A DNA stretch of 64,000 nucleotides from Streptomyces sp. NBC_00569 (GTDB lineage Bacteria > Actinomycetota > Actinomycetes > Streptomycetales > Streptomycetaceae): positions 8,797,001 through 8,861,000 of the forward strand of contig NZ_CP107783.1 in NCBI RefSeq assembly GCF_036345255.1. Reading direction: 5' to 3'. Below are positions 1 to 9,046 of the stretch, in pieces. The position numbers were made by a program, and so were the translations under genes. The notes under the pieces were generated by a model. That model had not been told where the DNA came from and searched no databases. It was given only the letters and a program-made list of their open reading frames with translations. Every line of letters begins with the position of its first letter. The first letter of the stretch is position 1.

Positions 1-567
1 GTCGTCGTGACGGCCACGAAGTTCGAAGACGGTGCATGGCTGATCGTGATCGCGCTGCCGCTGCTGGTCGCAGCCTTCGAGACGGTGCACCGAGCGTATG
101 CGCGCATCGGGGAACGGCTGGGCCTCGGGCGCATCCCTGATCCGCCCCACCGAGACCGATCCGTCGTCATCGTCCCGGTGTCGAACCTGTCGCGCTTGAC
201 CTGTGAGGCTCTGAACGCGGCGGCCTCGCTGGGCGACGAGGTACGGGCGGTCACCGTCTGCCACCCGGACGCCGAGGACCGTGCGCAGACAGAGGCCTTG
301 GTGCGCGACTGGGCCCTGTGGAACCCCGGAGTATCGCTGGTCCAGCTCATCTCGGAGCGTCGCGCGCTGGGCCGGCCGATCGCCGCGTACGTGGGAGAGG
401 CGGCTGCGGCCGAGGCCGGTAGCCGGGTGACCGTGCTGATCGCCGAGGTCGAGCCCGACCGGCTGTGGCAGCGGCTGCTGCAGAACCAGAGGGGCGCGGT
501 CGTCGCCCATGCCGTACGGAAGGACACGGACGCGGTGATCTGCAGGCTCCGGTTCCGTATCTCGTGA
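1..567 (+). CDS. KimA-like APC potassium importer, C-terminal part (5' end outside window)
   Basis: The reading frame is open from base 1, so the GTG at 7 is an internal Val codon and the gene starts upstream of the window. About 188 residues remain: one last hydrophobic segment followed by a cytosolic domain. The tail matches the end of the complete paralogue at 9047-10861 closely; both carry a 'hydrophobic-E-V-E-P' strand and an 'L-Q-N-Q-R-G' motif before a final 'D-x-V-x-C' stretch. In the APC superfamily this two-part layout (about 12 membrane helices plus a soluble C-terminal domain) is that of KimA/YdaO-type K+ uptake proteins. The position directly before kdp supports K+ transport. Substrate is inferred from family and context; a generic amino-acid permease is the alternative. 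Confidence 0.75.
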   Translation, partial: VVVTATKFEDGAWLIVIALPLLVAAFETVHRAYARIGERLGLGRIPDPPHRDRSVVIVPVSNLSRLTCEALNAAASLGDEVRAVTVCHPDAEDRAQTEALVRDWALWNPGVSLVQLISERRALGRPIAAYVGEAAAAEAGSRVTVLIAEVEPDRLWQRLLQNQRGAVVAHAVRKDTDAVICRLRFRIS

Positions 568-581
568 CGCCTTTCACTCTT

Positions 582-612
582 GATGGCCCGCACCTCGTCG
601 GCGCGGGCCATC
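582..612 (+). terminator. hairpin after the KimA-like gene
   Basis: A perfect 10-bp inverted repeat (gatggcccgc / gcgggccatc) with an 11-nt loop starts 14 nt after the stop codon. There is no clear U-tract, which is usual for actinomycete terminators. It separates the importer from the kdp operon. Confidence 0.6.
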
Positions 613-787
613 GGCGTATTCAGGCGGATGGGGGAGCGGGTTCCTGCTGATGGATGAGCCAGCCGTAAGAGTTCCGTCAAAGGCGTACGCGCCTCCGTAT
701 GGGAGACGTCAACGGCGCTCGAATTCGGCCAGGGAGGCGGTTTCCTCTAATCGTCCGTTCAATCCGAACCTCATCTAGGAGCTCGCG
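613..787 (+). promoter_or_regulatory. kdp upstream region and strong RBS
   Basis: This is the only non-coding stretch before the kdp cluster, so the operon promoter and any KdpE site should lie here. I could not assign a convincing -35/-10 pair or KdpE box by eye. It ends with AGGAG (776-780), 7 nt before the ATG at 788, which fixes the start of the small first gene. Confidence 0.4.
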
Positions 788-871
788 ATGGCCGACCTGG
801 CCTTCGTCGTCACCACGATCGCGGTGTTCGCGCTGGTGGCTCTCGTCGCCAAGGGGGTGACGAAGCTGTGA
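788..871 (+). CDS. 27-residue membrane peptide preceding kdpF
   Basis: A short ORF with a well-placed AGGAG ribosome site. The product is a single hydrophobic helix flanked by Asp3 at the N end and Lys22/Lys26 at the C end, so it should be one membrane segment with a positive cytosolic end. Its stop codon overlaps the kdpF GTG start (GTGA), the same coupling seen further down the operon. It resembles KdpF in size and topology but lacks the YPERF-type tail of the next ORF. It is likely co-translated with kdpF and may be an extra stabilising subunit of the Kdp complex or a leader peptide. The function is inferred from position only. Confidence 0.6.
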   Translation: MADLAFVVTTIAVFALVALVAKGVTKL

Positions 872-957
872 CTGCCGAAAACATCGTCGGCCTGATCGTT
901 GCCGTCGCCCTGCTGGGCTATCTGGTCCTCGCCCTCATCTACCCGGAGAGGTTCTGA
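868..957 (+). CDS. kdpF: KdpF, small subunit of K+-transporting ATPase
   Basis: A 29-residue single-helix peptide ending in the typical L-I-Y-P-E-R-F tail of KdpF. It starts at a GTG overlapping the stop of the preceding small ORF by 4 bases, and ends 8 bases before kdpA. In the KdpFABC pump, KdpF binds lipid-side grooves of KdpA and stabilises the complex. Length and motif match the family, and the neighbours make the call firm although the gene is very short. Confidence 0.88.
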   Translation: MTAENIVGLIVAVALLGYLVLALIYPERF

Positions 958-965
958 GCACCGAT

Positions 966-2630
966 ATGAGCCCCGTTCTCGCTGGTGTACTCCAGCTCCT
1001 CGCGCTGATAGTGGCGCTCGGCCTGGCCTATCGTCCCCTGGGGGACTACATGGCCAGGGTCTACTCCTCCGACAAGCACCTGCGCGTCGAGAAGTGGATC
1101 TACAAGGGCATCGGCGCCAACCCGAACACCGAGATGCGCTGGATGGCGTACCTCCGCGGTGTGCTGGCCTTCTCGGCCGTGAGTGTCCTGTTCCTGTATC
1201 TGCTGCAGCGCTTCCAGGGCAGCCTGCCGGGTTCGCTCGGCTTCACGTCGATCGATCCGGACCAGGCGTTCAACACGGCCGCGTCGTTCGTCGCGAACAC
1301 CAACTGGCAGTCGTACTACGGCGAGCAGGCCATGGGCCACGTCGTGCAGACGGCCGGCCTGGCGGTGCAGAACTTCGTCTCCGCGGCCGTCGGCATCGCC
1401 GTCGCGGTGGCGCTGGTGCGCGGCTTCGCGCGCTCCCGCACGGGTGAGCTCGGCAACTTCTGGTCGGACCTGGTGCGCGGCACGATCCGTGTCCTGATCC
1501 CGATCTCCGTGGTCGGCGCGATCGTCCTCGTGGCGTGCGGCGCGATCCAGAACTTCTCCGGGATTCATTCCGTGGGTCAGTTCATGGGCGGCTCGCAGCA
1601 GTGGAACGGCGGCGCGGTCGCCTCGCAGGAGGCGATCAAGGAGCTGGGCACCAACGGCGGCGGTTACTTCAACGCCAACAGCGCCCACCCCTTCGAGAAC
1701 CCCAACGGGTTCACGAACCTCTTCGAGATCTTCCTGATCCTCGTCATCCCGTTCGCTCTCACGCGCACCTTCGGCCGCATGGTCGGTTCCCTGAAGCAGG
1801 GCTACGCGATTCTCGCCACGATGGCGACGATCTGGATCGGGTTCACGGCTTTGATGATGTGGACGGAGTTCCACCACGGCGGCCCGGCGTTCGATATCGC
1901 GGGCGGCGCGATGGAGGGCAAGGAGAACCGCTTCGGGGTCGGCGGTTCGTCGATCTTCGCGGTGGCCACCACCCTCACCTCGACCGGGGCGGTGGATTCG
2001 TTCCACTCCTCGTTCACGGGGTTCGGCGGCGGCATCACGATGCTGGGCATGCAGCTGGGTGAGATCGCTCCGGGTGGCACCGGTTCGGGGCTTTACGGCA
2101 TGCTGATCATGGCGATCATCGCGGTGTTCATCGCGGGTCTGATGGTCGGCCGTACGCCCGAGTACCTGGGCAAGAAGATCGGCACCCGCGAGATCAAGTT
2201 CGCGGCCTGCTACATCCTCATCACCCCGGCGCTCGTGCTCGTCTTCACGGCGATCTCGATGGCGCTGCCGACCCCGCCGAACTCGATGCTCAACTCCGGC
2301 GCGCACGGGTTCTCCGAGATCCTCTACGCGTACACGTCGGGTGCGAACAACAACGGTTCGGCGTTCGCCGGTCTGAGCGCGGACACGCAGTGGTTCAACA
2401 CCACGATCGGCCTCGCGATGCTGCTGGGCCGCTTCCTGCCGATGGTGTTCGTCCTCGCCCTCGCAGGCTCGCTCGCCGAGCAGCAGCCCATCCCTGCCAC
2501 GGCCGGCACCCTGCGCACCGAGAAGCCGCTGTTCACCGGGCTGCTCGTCGGCACGATTCTGATCATCACCGGCCTGACCTACTTCCCGGCCCTCGCGCTG
2601 GGCCCGCTGGCCGAGGGGCTGGCGTCATGA
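966..2630 (+). CDS. kdpA: KdpA, potassium-binding and translocating subunit
   Basis: 554 residues, the usual KdpA length. KdpA is a polytopic inner-membrane protein of the SKT superfamily that holds the K+ selectivity filter of the KdpFABC ATPase. The filter loops are visible: T-N-G-G-G-Y-F-N near residue 230, with further Gly-rich loops ([14 protein letters not shown]). The ATG at 966 lies 8 bases after kdpF. The 3' end overlaps kdpB by ATGA, indicating translational coupling and co-expression of the complex. Confidence 0.97.
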   Translation: MSPVLAGVLQLLALIVALGLAYRPLGDYMARVYSSDKHLRVEKWIYKGIGANPNTEMRWMAYLRGVLAFSAVSVLFLYLLQRFQGSLPGSLGFTSIDPDQAFNTAASFVANTNWQSYYGEQAMGHVVQTAGLAVQNFVSAAVGIAVAVALVRGFARSRTGELGNFWSDLVRGTIRVLIPISVVGAIVLVACGAIQNFSGIHSVGQFMGGSQQWNGGAVASQEAIKELGTNGGGYFNANSAHPFENPNGFTNLFEIFLILVIPFALTRTFGRMVGSLKQGYAILATMATIWIGFTALMMWTEFHHGGPAFDIAGGAMEGKENRFGVGGSSIFAVATTLTSTGAVDSFHSSFTGFGGGITMLGMQLGEIAPGGTGSGLYGMLIMAIIAVFIAGLMVGRTPEYLGKKIGTREIKFAACYILITPALVLVFTAISMALPTPPNSMLNSGAHGFSEILYAYTSGANNNGSAFAGLSADTQWFNTTIGLAMLLGRFLPMVFVLALAGSLAEQQPIPATAGTLRTEKPLFTGLLVGTILIITGLTYFPALALGPLAEGLAS

Positions 2631-4777
2631 CCACTCGTATAGCGAAGACCCGTACAGAAAACGACGAGGACGCGATGTCCACAGCCACTCCGACCCGGGC
2701 GCCCCACAGCGATGTGCCGACCGGTCACAAGGACGAAGGACGTGTCGGCGCGGGTCTGTTCGACCCGAAGCAACTGCTGAAGTCGCTGCCGGACGCCTGC
2801 CGCAAGCTCGATCCGCGCGTCATGGTCAAGTCGCCCGTGATGTTCGTGGTGCTCGTCGGCTCGGTCCTGACGACCGTGTTCTCCTTCAAGGACCCGAGCG
2901 ACTGGTTCGGCTGGGCGATCAGCGCCTGGCTGTGGCTCACGGTGATCTTCGCGAACCTGGCGGAGGCGGTGGCCGAGGGCCGCGGCAAGGCGCAGGCGGA
3001 CACGTTGCGCAAGGCCAAGACCGACACCGTCGCGCGCCGCCTGTCCAAGGACGGCAAGGCCGAGGAGCAGGTGCCGGGCACAGCCTTGACCATCGGCGAC
3101 CTGGTGGTGTGCGAGGCGGGCGACATCATCCCCGGCGACGGTGACGTCGTCGAAGGCGTCGCCTCCGTGGACGAGTCGGCGATCACCGGTGAGTCCGCGC
3201 CCGTCATCCGCGAGTCCGGCGGCGACCGGTCCGCGGTCACCGGCGGTACGAAGGTCCTCTCCGACCGCATTGTCATCAAGATCACGACGAAGCCCGGCGA
3301 GACGTTCATCGACCGCATGATTGCTCTGGTCGAGGGCGCGGCCCGCCAGAAGACGCCCAACGAGATCGCGCTGAACATTCTTCTCGCGTCTCTGACCATC
3401 GTCTTCCTGCTGGCCGTCGCCACTCTGCCGCCGTTCGCGGACTACGCGGGCAAGCACCTCAGCATGGTCGTCCTGGTGGCCCTCCTCGTCTGCCTCATCC
3501 CGACGACGATCGGCGCACTGCTCTCGGCGATCGGCATCGCGGGCATGGACCGCCTGGTCCAGCGCAACGTCCTCGCCATGTCCGGCCGGGCGGTCGAGGC
3601 CGCCGGCGACGTCTCCACGCTGCTGCTCGACAAGACGGGCACCATCACGCTCGGCAACCGGCAGGCCTCCGAGTTCGTGCCGGTGACCGGCACCCGCGAG
3701 GCAGAGGTCGCGGATGCCGCGCAGCTGTCCTCGCTGGCAGACGAGACCCCCGAAGGCCGCTCGATCGTGGTCCTGGCGAAGGAGAAGTACGGGCTGCGTG
3801 AACGCCACCAGGGTGAGCTGGCCGGCGCCGAATGGATCGCGTTCACCGCCCAGACCCGCATGTCGGGAGTGGACGTCGACGGGCGCAAGATCCGCAAGGG
3901 TGCGGCCGGTTCGGTCACCACCTGGGTCAAGGAGCAGGGTGGCCGGGTCTCCGACGACGCGGACACCCTGGCCAACCGGATCTCTGAGGCGGGCGGCACC
4001 CCGCTGCTGGTCGCTGTCGAGGACGACAAGGGTGCCCGCGTACTGGGTGTCATCCACCTCAAGGACGTCGTCAAGGACGGCATGCGGGAGCGGTTCGCCG
4101 AGCTGCGCCGCATGGGCATCAAGACCGTCATGATCACCGGCGACAACCCGCTGACGGCCAAGGCCATCGCGGACGAGGCGGGCGTCGACGACTTCCTCGC
4201 GGAGGCCACTCCCGAGGACAAGATGGCTCTCATCAAGCGGGAGCAGGCGGGCGGAAAGCTGGTCGCGATGACCGGCGACGGCACGAACGACGCCCCCGCG
4301 CTCGCGCAGGCCGATGTCGGCGTGGCCATGAACACGGGTACGTCGGCGGCCAAAGAGGCCGGCAACATGGTCGACCTCGACTCCAACCCGACCAAGCTCA
4401 TCGAGATCGTCGAGATCGGCAAGCAACTCCTCATCACCCGGGGCGCGTTGACGACGTTCTCCATCGCCAACGACGTCGCGAAGTACTTCGCGATCATCCC
4501 GGCGCTGTTCGCGGCGGTCTACCCGGGCCTGGACAAGCTGAACATCATGCAGTTGTCCTCGCCCGACTCCGCGATCCTGTCCGCGGTCATCTTCAACGCG
4601 CTCATCATCATCGCGCTCGTACCCCTCGCCCTGAAGGGCGTGCAGTACCGGCCGGTGAGCGCCGACAAGCTGCTGCGACGCAACCTCGGGATCTACGGCC
4701 TCGGCGGTCTGATCGCGCCGTTCATCGGCATCAAGATCATCGACGTACTCATCTCTCTCATCCCCGGAATCGGCTGA
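2627..4777 (+). CDS. kdpB: KdpB, P-type ATPase catalytic subunit
   Basis: Catalytic subunit of the KdpFABC K+ pump. It shows the P-type ATPase signatures: T-G-E-S-A (actuator loop), the phosphorylated Asp in D-K-T-G-T (residue 335 from this start), and [10 protein letters not shown] in the P domain. Hydrophobic segments fall in the expected places. I chose the ATG at 2627 because it overlaps the kdpA stop (ATGA) with GAGGGG upstream, giving 716 residues. An ATG at 2675 with a GAGGA in front would give 700 residues, which is nearer the usual 680-700, and is a fair alternative. The frame is open further upstream but that part is antisense-like shadow over kdpA. Confidence 0.97.
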   Translation: MTTRIAKTRTENDEDAMSTATPTRAPHSDVPTGHKDEGRVGAGLFDPKQLLKSLPDACRKLDPRVMVKSPVMFVVLVGSVLTTVFSFKDPSDWFGWAISAWLWLTVIFANLAEAVAEGRGKAQADTLRKAKTDTVARRLSKDGKAEEQVPGTALTIGDLVVCEAGDIIPGDGDVVEGVASVDESAITGESAPVIRESGGDRSAVTGGTKVLSDRIVIKITTKPGETFIDRMIALVEGAARQKTPNEIALNILLASLTIVFLLAVATLPPFADYAGKHLSMVVLVALLVCLIPTTIGALLSAIGIAGMDRLVQRNVLAMSGRAVEAAGDVSTLLLDKTGTITLGNRQASEFVPVTGTREAEVADAAQLSSLADETPEGRSIVVLAKEKYGLRERHQGELAGAEWIAFTAQTRMSGVDVDGRKIRKGAAGSVTTWVKEQGGRVSDDADTLANRISEAGGTPLLVAVEDDKGARVLGVIHLKDVVKDGMRERFAELRRMGIKTVMITGDNPLTAKAIADEAGVDDFLAEATPEDKMALIKREQAGGKLVAMTGDGTNDAPALAQADVGVAMNTGTSAAKEAGNMVDLDSNPTKLIEIVEIGKQLLITRGALTTFSIANDVAKYFAIIPALFAAVYPGLDKLNIMQLSSPDSAILSAVIFNALIIIALVPLALKGVQYRPVSADKLLRRNLGIYGLGGLIAPFIGIKIIDVLISLIPGIG

Positions 4778-4782
4778 TCACG

Positions 4783-5451
4783 ATGAACAACTCAGTGGCA
4801 AACACAGGTCGGTTGCTGTGGGCGGGACTGCGTGCGCTGCTCGTCCTGACCGTCGTCTGCGGCGTGATCTACCCCCTCGCCGTGACCGGCGTCGCGCAGG
4901 CCGTCTTCCATAACAAGGCCAACGGCTCCGAGATCAAGTCCGAGGGCAAGGTCGTCGGCTCGTCTCTCATCGGCCAGCGCTACGACCTGCCGCTCAAGAA
5001 GGGTCAGGAGACCGCGGAACCCGACCTCAAGTGGTTCCAGCCGCGCCCCTCCAACGGACTGGGGACCAACAGCGTCAACACCCAGTACAAGCTGATCCTG
5101 TCCGGAGCCACCAACCTGTCCGGCGACAACAAGGACCTCATCGACCAGGTCGAGGCCGCACAGAAGGCCGTCATCAAGGACAACTCCACGGCCACCTACA
5201 AGGTGAGGAAGGCGGATGTGCCGGCCGACGCCGTCACCTCCTCCGGCTCCGGTCTCGACCCCGACATCTCCCCGGACTACGCCGACCTCCAGGTCCACCG
5301 CATCGCGGAGAGGAACCACCTCTCCGTCGCCCAGGTGCAGAAGTTGGTCGACGAGCACACCGACAGCCGGATCCTCGGCTTCATGGGCGAGCCCCGCGTC
5401 AACGTCCTCGAACTCAACGTCGCACTCAAGGAACTTGTGGCGAAGAGCTGA
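4783..5451 (+). CDS. kdpC: KdpC, assembly/regulatory subunit of K+-ATPase
   Basis: 222 residues with one N-terminal membrane helix (about residues 13-35) and a periplasm-side domain, as in KdpC. Typical motifs are the 'V-x-G-S-x-L-I-G-Q' stretch after the helix, W-F-Q-P-R-P-S near residue 84, and 'S-G-S-G-L-D-P-D-I-S-P-x-Y-A' near 150. KdpC binds KdpA/KdpB and is needed for high-affinity pumping. It starts 5 bases after kdpB in the same operon. Confidence 0.96.
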   Translation: MNNSVANTGRLLWAGLRALLVLTVVCGVIYPLAVTGVAQAVFHNKANGSEIKSEGKVVGSSLIGQRYDLPLKKGQETAEPDLKWFQPRPSNGLGTNSVNTQYKLILSGATNLSGDNKDLIDQVEAAQKAVIKDNSTATYKVRKADVPADAVTSSGSGLDPDISPDYADLQVHRIAERNHLSVAQVQKLVDEHTDSRILGFMGEPRVNVLELNVALKELVAKS

Positions 5452-5470
5452 TGGCCTTATGCGCACCACG

Positions 5471-5515
5471 CGGGAGTTGGCGTACGGGGCGACACCCCCG
5501 ATGCGTCAACTCCCG
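5471..5515 (+). terminator. hairpin between kdpC and kdpE
   Basis: A 9-bp perfect stem (cgggagttg / caactcccg) extends to 12 bp with one G-U pair, and an inner GGGGC/CCCCC pairing lies in the loop. It starts 20 bases after the kdpC stop and lies 60 bases before kdpE. It could partly terminate the structural operon so that kdpED is made at a lower level, or protect the kdpFABC mRNA end. Confidence 0.5.
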
Positions 5516-5575
5516 TAGCCATGAAACAGGTTCCGCAGGCTCCGGCCTTCCGTACAAGAGGAAAGGCGCACACCG

Positions 5576-6259
5576 ATGACTCGGGTGCTGGTGGTGGAGG
5601 ACGATCCTCAGCTCGTCCGGGCCCTCGTGATCAACCTGCAGGCCCGCCAATACGGAGTGGACCCGGCGCCCGACGGAGCCACCGCACTGCGCCTTGCCGC
5701 CGCGCGCCAGCCCGACGCGGTCGTACTCGACCTGGGCCTGCCCGACATGGACGGCACGGACGTCATCAAGGCCCTGCGCGGCTGGACCCGTGTACCGATC
5801 CTGGTGCTCTCCGCCCGCCGCGCTTCCGACGAGAAGGTGGCGGCGCTCGACGCGGGCGCTGACGACTACATCACCAAACCGTTCAGCATGGACGAACTGC
5901 TGGCCCGGCTGCGGGCGGCCGTCCGCCGGACCGAGGCCGCTCCGCTCGCCCCGGACATCGTCCTCGTCACGACCGATGAATTCACCATCGACCTGCTCGC
6001 GAAGAAGGCCAGCCGAGGTGGACACGACGTACGCCTCACCCCGACCGAATGGCACTTGCTGGAGATCCTGGTCACCAACCCCGGGCGACTCATCACGCAG
6101 AAGTACCTTCTCCAGGAGGTCTGGGGCGCGTCCCAGAGCAACAAGACGAACTATCTGCGCGTCTATATGGCCCAGTTGCGCCGCAAACTGGAGATGGACC
6201 CCGCCCACCCGCGCTACCTCATCACCGAGCCCGGCATGGGATACCGCTTCGAGAGCTGA
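5576..6259 (+). CDS. kdpE: KdpE, response regulator of the kdp operon
   Basis: 227-residue OmpR/PhoB-type regulator. The receiver domain has the acidic pair near E8/D9/D10, phospho-acceptor Asp52 in L-D-L-G-L-P-D, and the conserved Lys in 'T-K-P-F'. A C-terminal winged helix (about 130-225) ends with 'R-Y-L-I-T-E-P-G-M-G-Y-R-F', typical of this class. AGAGGAAAGG sits upstream of the ATG at 5576. It lies between kdpC and kdpD, so it is the partner of the downstream sensor kinase and should activate kdp under K+ limitation. The order kdpE-kdpD is reversed relative to E. coli. Confidence 0.95.
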   Translation: MTRVLVVEDDPQLVRALVINLQARQYGVDPAPDGATALRLAAARQPDAVVLDLGLPDMDGTDVIKALRGWTRVPILVLSARRASDEKVAALDAGADDYITKPFSMDELLARLRAAVRRTEAAPLAPDIVLVTTDEFTIDLLAKKASRGGHDVRLTPTEWHLLEILVTNPGRLITQKYLLQEVWGASQSNKTNYLRVYMAQLRRKLEMDPAHPRYLITEPGMGYRFES

Positions 6260-6327
6260 AGCGAGCTTTCGTGAACCGGCCCCAGCACTCCCACGGCCTC
6301 CGCCCGTAGAGACGAAGAGACGAGAAG

Positions 6328-8874
6328 ATGGCACGCGGCAAGCTTCGGATATACCTCGGTGCGGCACCGGGCGTCGGAAAGACCTACGCGATGTTGTCCG
6401 AGGCGCACCGTCGCGTCGAGCGGGGGACCGACTGTGTGGTCGGCTTCGTGGAGCACCACGACCGGCCGCGCACCGAGGTGATGCTGCACGGCCTGGAGCA
6501 GGTCGTTCGCAAGGAGCTGGAATACCGGGGCGGCGTCTTCACCGAGATGGATGTCGACGCGGTGCTCGCCAGGCGCCCCCAGGTGGCCCTGGTCGATGAG
6601 CTCGCGCACACCAACATCCCCGGCTCGCGCAACGACAAGCGCTGGCAGGACGTCGAGGAACTGCTTGCGGCCGGCATCGACGTCATCTCTACGGTCAACA
6701 TCCAGCACCTGGAGTCGCTCGGCGACGTCGTCGAGTCCATCACGGGTATCCGGCAGCGCGAGACCGTCCCCGACGAGGTCGTGCGACGGGCCGACCAGAT
6801 CGAACTGGTCGACATGTCGCCGCCAGCCCTGCGTCGGCGGATGGCGCACGGAAACATCTACAAGCCCGACAAGGTCGACGCGGCGCTGTCGAACTACTTC
6901 CGCCCCGGGAACCTGACCGCGCTGCGCGAGCTGGCCCTGCTGTGGGTGGCGGACCGGGTCGACGCCTATCTGACGGAGTACCGCAGCGAGCACCAGGTCT
7001 CGAAGATCTGGGGCTCGCGCGAGCGGATCGTCGTGGGTCTGACCGGTGGCCCCGAGGGCCGTACGCTGATCCGCCGGGCCGCGCGGCTCGCGGAGAAGGG
7101 CGCGGGCGGTGAGGTACTGGCCGTCTACATCGCCCGCAGCGACGGTCTGACCTCCGCGTCACCGAAGGAGCTGGTGGTCCAGCGGACCCTCGTGGAGGAC
7201 CTGGGCGGGACCTTCCACCACGTCATCGGGGACGACGTCCCGACCGCACTCCTGGACTTCGCGCGCGGAGTCAACGCCACCCAGATCGTCCTCGGGGTGT
7301 CCCGCCGCAAGGGGTGGCAGTACGTCTTCGGGCCGGGCGTCGGCGCCACCGTCGCCCGGGACTCGGGCCCGGACCTGGACGTCCACCTGATCACGCACGA
7401 CGAGGCGGGCAAGGGGCGTGGTCTGCCGGTCGCCCGGAGTGCGCGCCTCGGCCGGTCCCGGGTCATCTGGGGCTGGCTGGCCGGTGTGGCCGGCCCCGCC
7501 CTCCTCACTCTGCTCCTCACCGGTGTCGCCCCCGAAGTCGGCCTGGCCAACGACATGCTGCTGTTCCTCGCGCTGACGGTGGCCGCGGCCCTGCTGGGCG
7601 GGCTCTACCCGGCGCTCGCATCGGCACTTGTGGGGTCCCTGCTGCTGAACTGGTTCTTCACCCCACCCGTACACACCCTGACCATCGCCGATCCCAAGAA
7701 CGTCGTCGCGATCGCGATCTTCGTCGGTGTCGCCGTGTCGGTGGCCTCCGTGGTGGACCTCGCCGCCCGGCGTACTCATCAGGCGGCCCGGCTGCGAGCC
7801 GAGTCGGAGATCCTCTCCTTCCTGGCGGGCAGTGTGCTGCGCGGAGAGACCAGCCTGGAGGCTCTGCTCGAACGGGTGCGGGAGACCTTCGGGATGGAGT
7901 CGGTGGCGCTGCTGGAGCGGGCCGGCGACGTGGATCCGTGGACCTGTGCGGGCAGCGTGGGTACGGGCGCGGTGGTCCAGCGTCCCGAGGACGCGGACGT
8001 GGACATGCCGGTCGGTGACCGCATGGCGCTGGCGCTGTCCGGGCGAGTGCTGCCGGCAGAGGACCGGCGGGTCCTGGCCGCTTTCGCCGCCCAGGCCGCC
8101 GTGGTCCTGGACCGTCAGCGGCTGCAGTCCCAGGCCGACCAGTCCCGCACGCTGGCCGAGGGCAACCGTATCCGCACCGCGCTGCTGGCCGCCGTCAGCC
8201 ACGACCTGCGCACGCCACTGGCCGGAATCAAGGCAGCGGTCTCCTCGCTGAGGTCCGACGACGTGGCATGGTCCGAGGAGGACCATGCGGAATTGCTCGA
8301 GGGTATCGAGGACGGTGCCGACCGCCTCGACCACCTGGTGGGCAACTTGCTGGACATGTCCCGGCTGCAGACCGGCACGGTCACTCCGCTGGTCCGCGAG
8401 ATCGACCTCGACGAGGTGGTGCCGATGGCGCTCGGCGGCGTTCCTGAGGGCAGCGTGGAGCTGGAGATCCCGGAGACCCTGCCGATGGTCACCGTTGACC
8501 CGGGCCTTCTTGAGCGGTCGGTCGCCAACCTCGTTGAGAACGCGGTGAAGTACAGCCGCTCCGGCGAGCGGGTCCTGGTGTCCGCGAGCGCCATCGCCGA
8601 CCGGGTGGAGGTACGGGTGGTGGACCGCGGCCCCGGCGTCCCCGACGAGGCCAAGGACCGGATCTTCGAGCCCTTCCAGCGCTACGGCGACGCCCCCGGC
8701 GGGGCGGGCGTCGGCCTCGGCCTCGCGGTCGCCCGCGGCTTCGCCGAGGCGATGGGCGGGACACTCGGCGCGGAGGACACCCCAGGCGGTGGCCTCACCA
8801 TGGTCCTCACCCTGCCGACCGCGTCCGGCCTTCAGCCGGCCGGCCCCGACCTTCCCGCGACCACCGCCTCCTAG
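6328..8874 (+). CDS. kdpD: KdpD, K+-sensing histidine kinase
   Basis: 848 residues with the full KdpD layout. The N-terminal KdpD domain has a Walker A loop at residues 13-19 (A-P-G-V-G-K-T), followed by a Usp-like domain (about 230-360). Four close membrane helices lie at about 385-480, then a GAF-like region, and a HisKA/HATPase core with phospho-acceptor His625 in A-A-V-S-H-D-L-R-T-P-L and the N, D-x-G-x-G and G-x-G-L-G-L boxes. It senses K+/osmotic status and phosphorylates KdpE. In other bacteria the Usp domain of some KdpD proteins binds c-di-AMP; whether this one does is not visible. Confidence 0.96.
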   Translation: MARGKLRIYLGAAPGVGKTYAMLSEAHRRVERGTDCVVGFVEHHDRPRTEVMLHGLEQVVRKELEYRGGVFTEMDVDAVLARRPQVALVDELAHTNIPGSRNDKRWQDVEELLAAGIDVISTVNIQHLESLGDVVESITGIRQRETVPDEVVRRADQIELVDMSPPALRRRMAHGNIYKPDKVDAALSNYFRPGNLTALRELALLWVADRVDAYLTEYRSEHQVSKIWGSRERIVVGLTGGPEGRTLIRRAARLAEKGAGGEVLAVYIARSDGLTSASPKELVVQRTLVEDLGGTFHHVIGDDVPTALLDFARGVNATQIVLGVSRRKGWQYVFGPGVGATVARDSGPDLDVHLITHDEAGKGRGLPVARSARLGRSRVIWGWLAGVAGPALLTLLLTGVAPEVGLANDMLLFLALTVAAALLGGLYPALASALVGSLLLNWFFTPPVHTLTIADPKNVVAIAIFVGVAVSVASVVDLAARRTHQAARLRAESEILSFLAGSVLRGETSLEALLERVRETFGMESVALLERAGDVDPWTCAGSVGTGAVVQRPEDADVDMPVGDRMALALSGRVLPAEDRRVLAAFAAQAAVVLDRQRLQSQADQSRTLAEGNRIRTALLAAVSHDLRTPLAGIKAAVSSLRSDDVAWSEEDHAELLEGIEDGADRLDHLVGNLLDMSRLQTGTVTPLVREIDLDEVVPMALGGVPEGSVELEIPETLPMVTVDPGLLERSVANLVENAVKYSRSGERVLVSASAIADRVEVRVVDRGPGVPDEAKDRIFEPFQRYGDAPGGAGVGLGLAVARGFAEAMGGTLGAEDTPGGGLTMVLTLPTASGLQPAGPDLPATTAS

Positions 8875-8880
8875 CCGCCA

Positions 8881-8901
8881 AGGGCCCGGTCACGCGGCCC
8901 T
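8881..8901 (+). terminator. weak hairpin after kdpD
   Basis: A 6-bp repeat (agggcc / ggccct) with a 9-nt loop starts 7 bases after the kdpD stop. It is short and lacks a U-tract, so this is a tentative terminator. The remaining 145 bases before the next gene show no other feature I can defend, including no c-di-AMP (ydaO) riboswitch core. Confidence 0.3.
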
Positions 8902-9046
8902 AAGGCACCTACAGCGCCACTCGGCACAGGGATTCCCTGTCGCAGTGTGCGGCCTTGGCGCGTCCTTGACGCGCCTCGCCGTAAGGCCCGATGACACTGG
9001 CCTCGCACGGCTCCCATACTGCTGCACCTGCACCGCGAGGTCCCCC

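Noticed and set aside
939..2306. A 455-codon minus-strand frame opposite kdpA
   Set aside because: Composition is His/Arg/Asp-rich and low in hydrophobics, with no motif; kdpA on the other strand is certain.
8875..9046. Possible c-di-AMP (ydaO) riboswitch before the KimA-like gene
   Set aside because: The conserved elements of the class are not present on reading the leader; only a short weak hairpin is seen.
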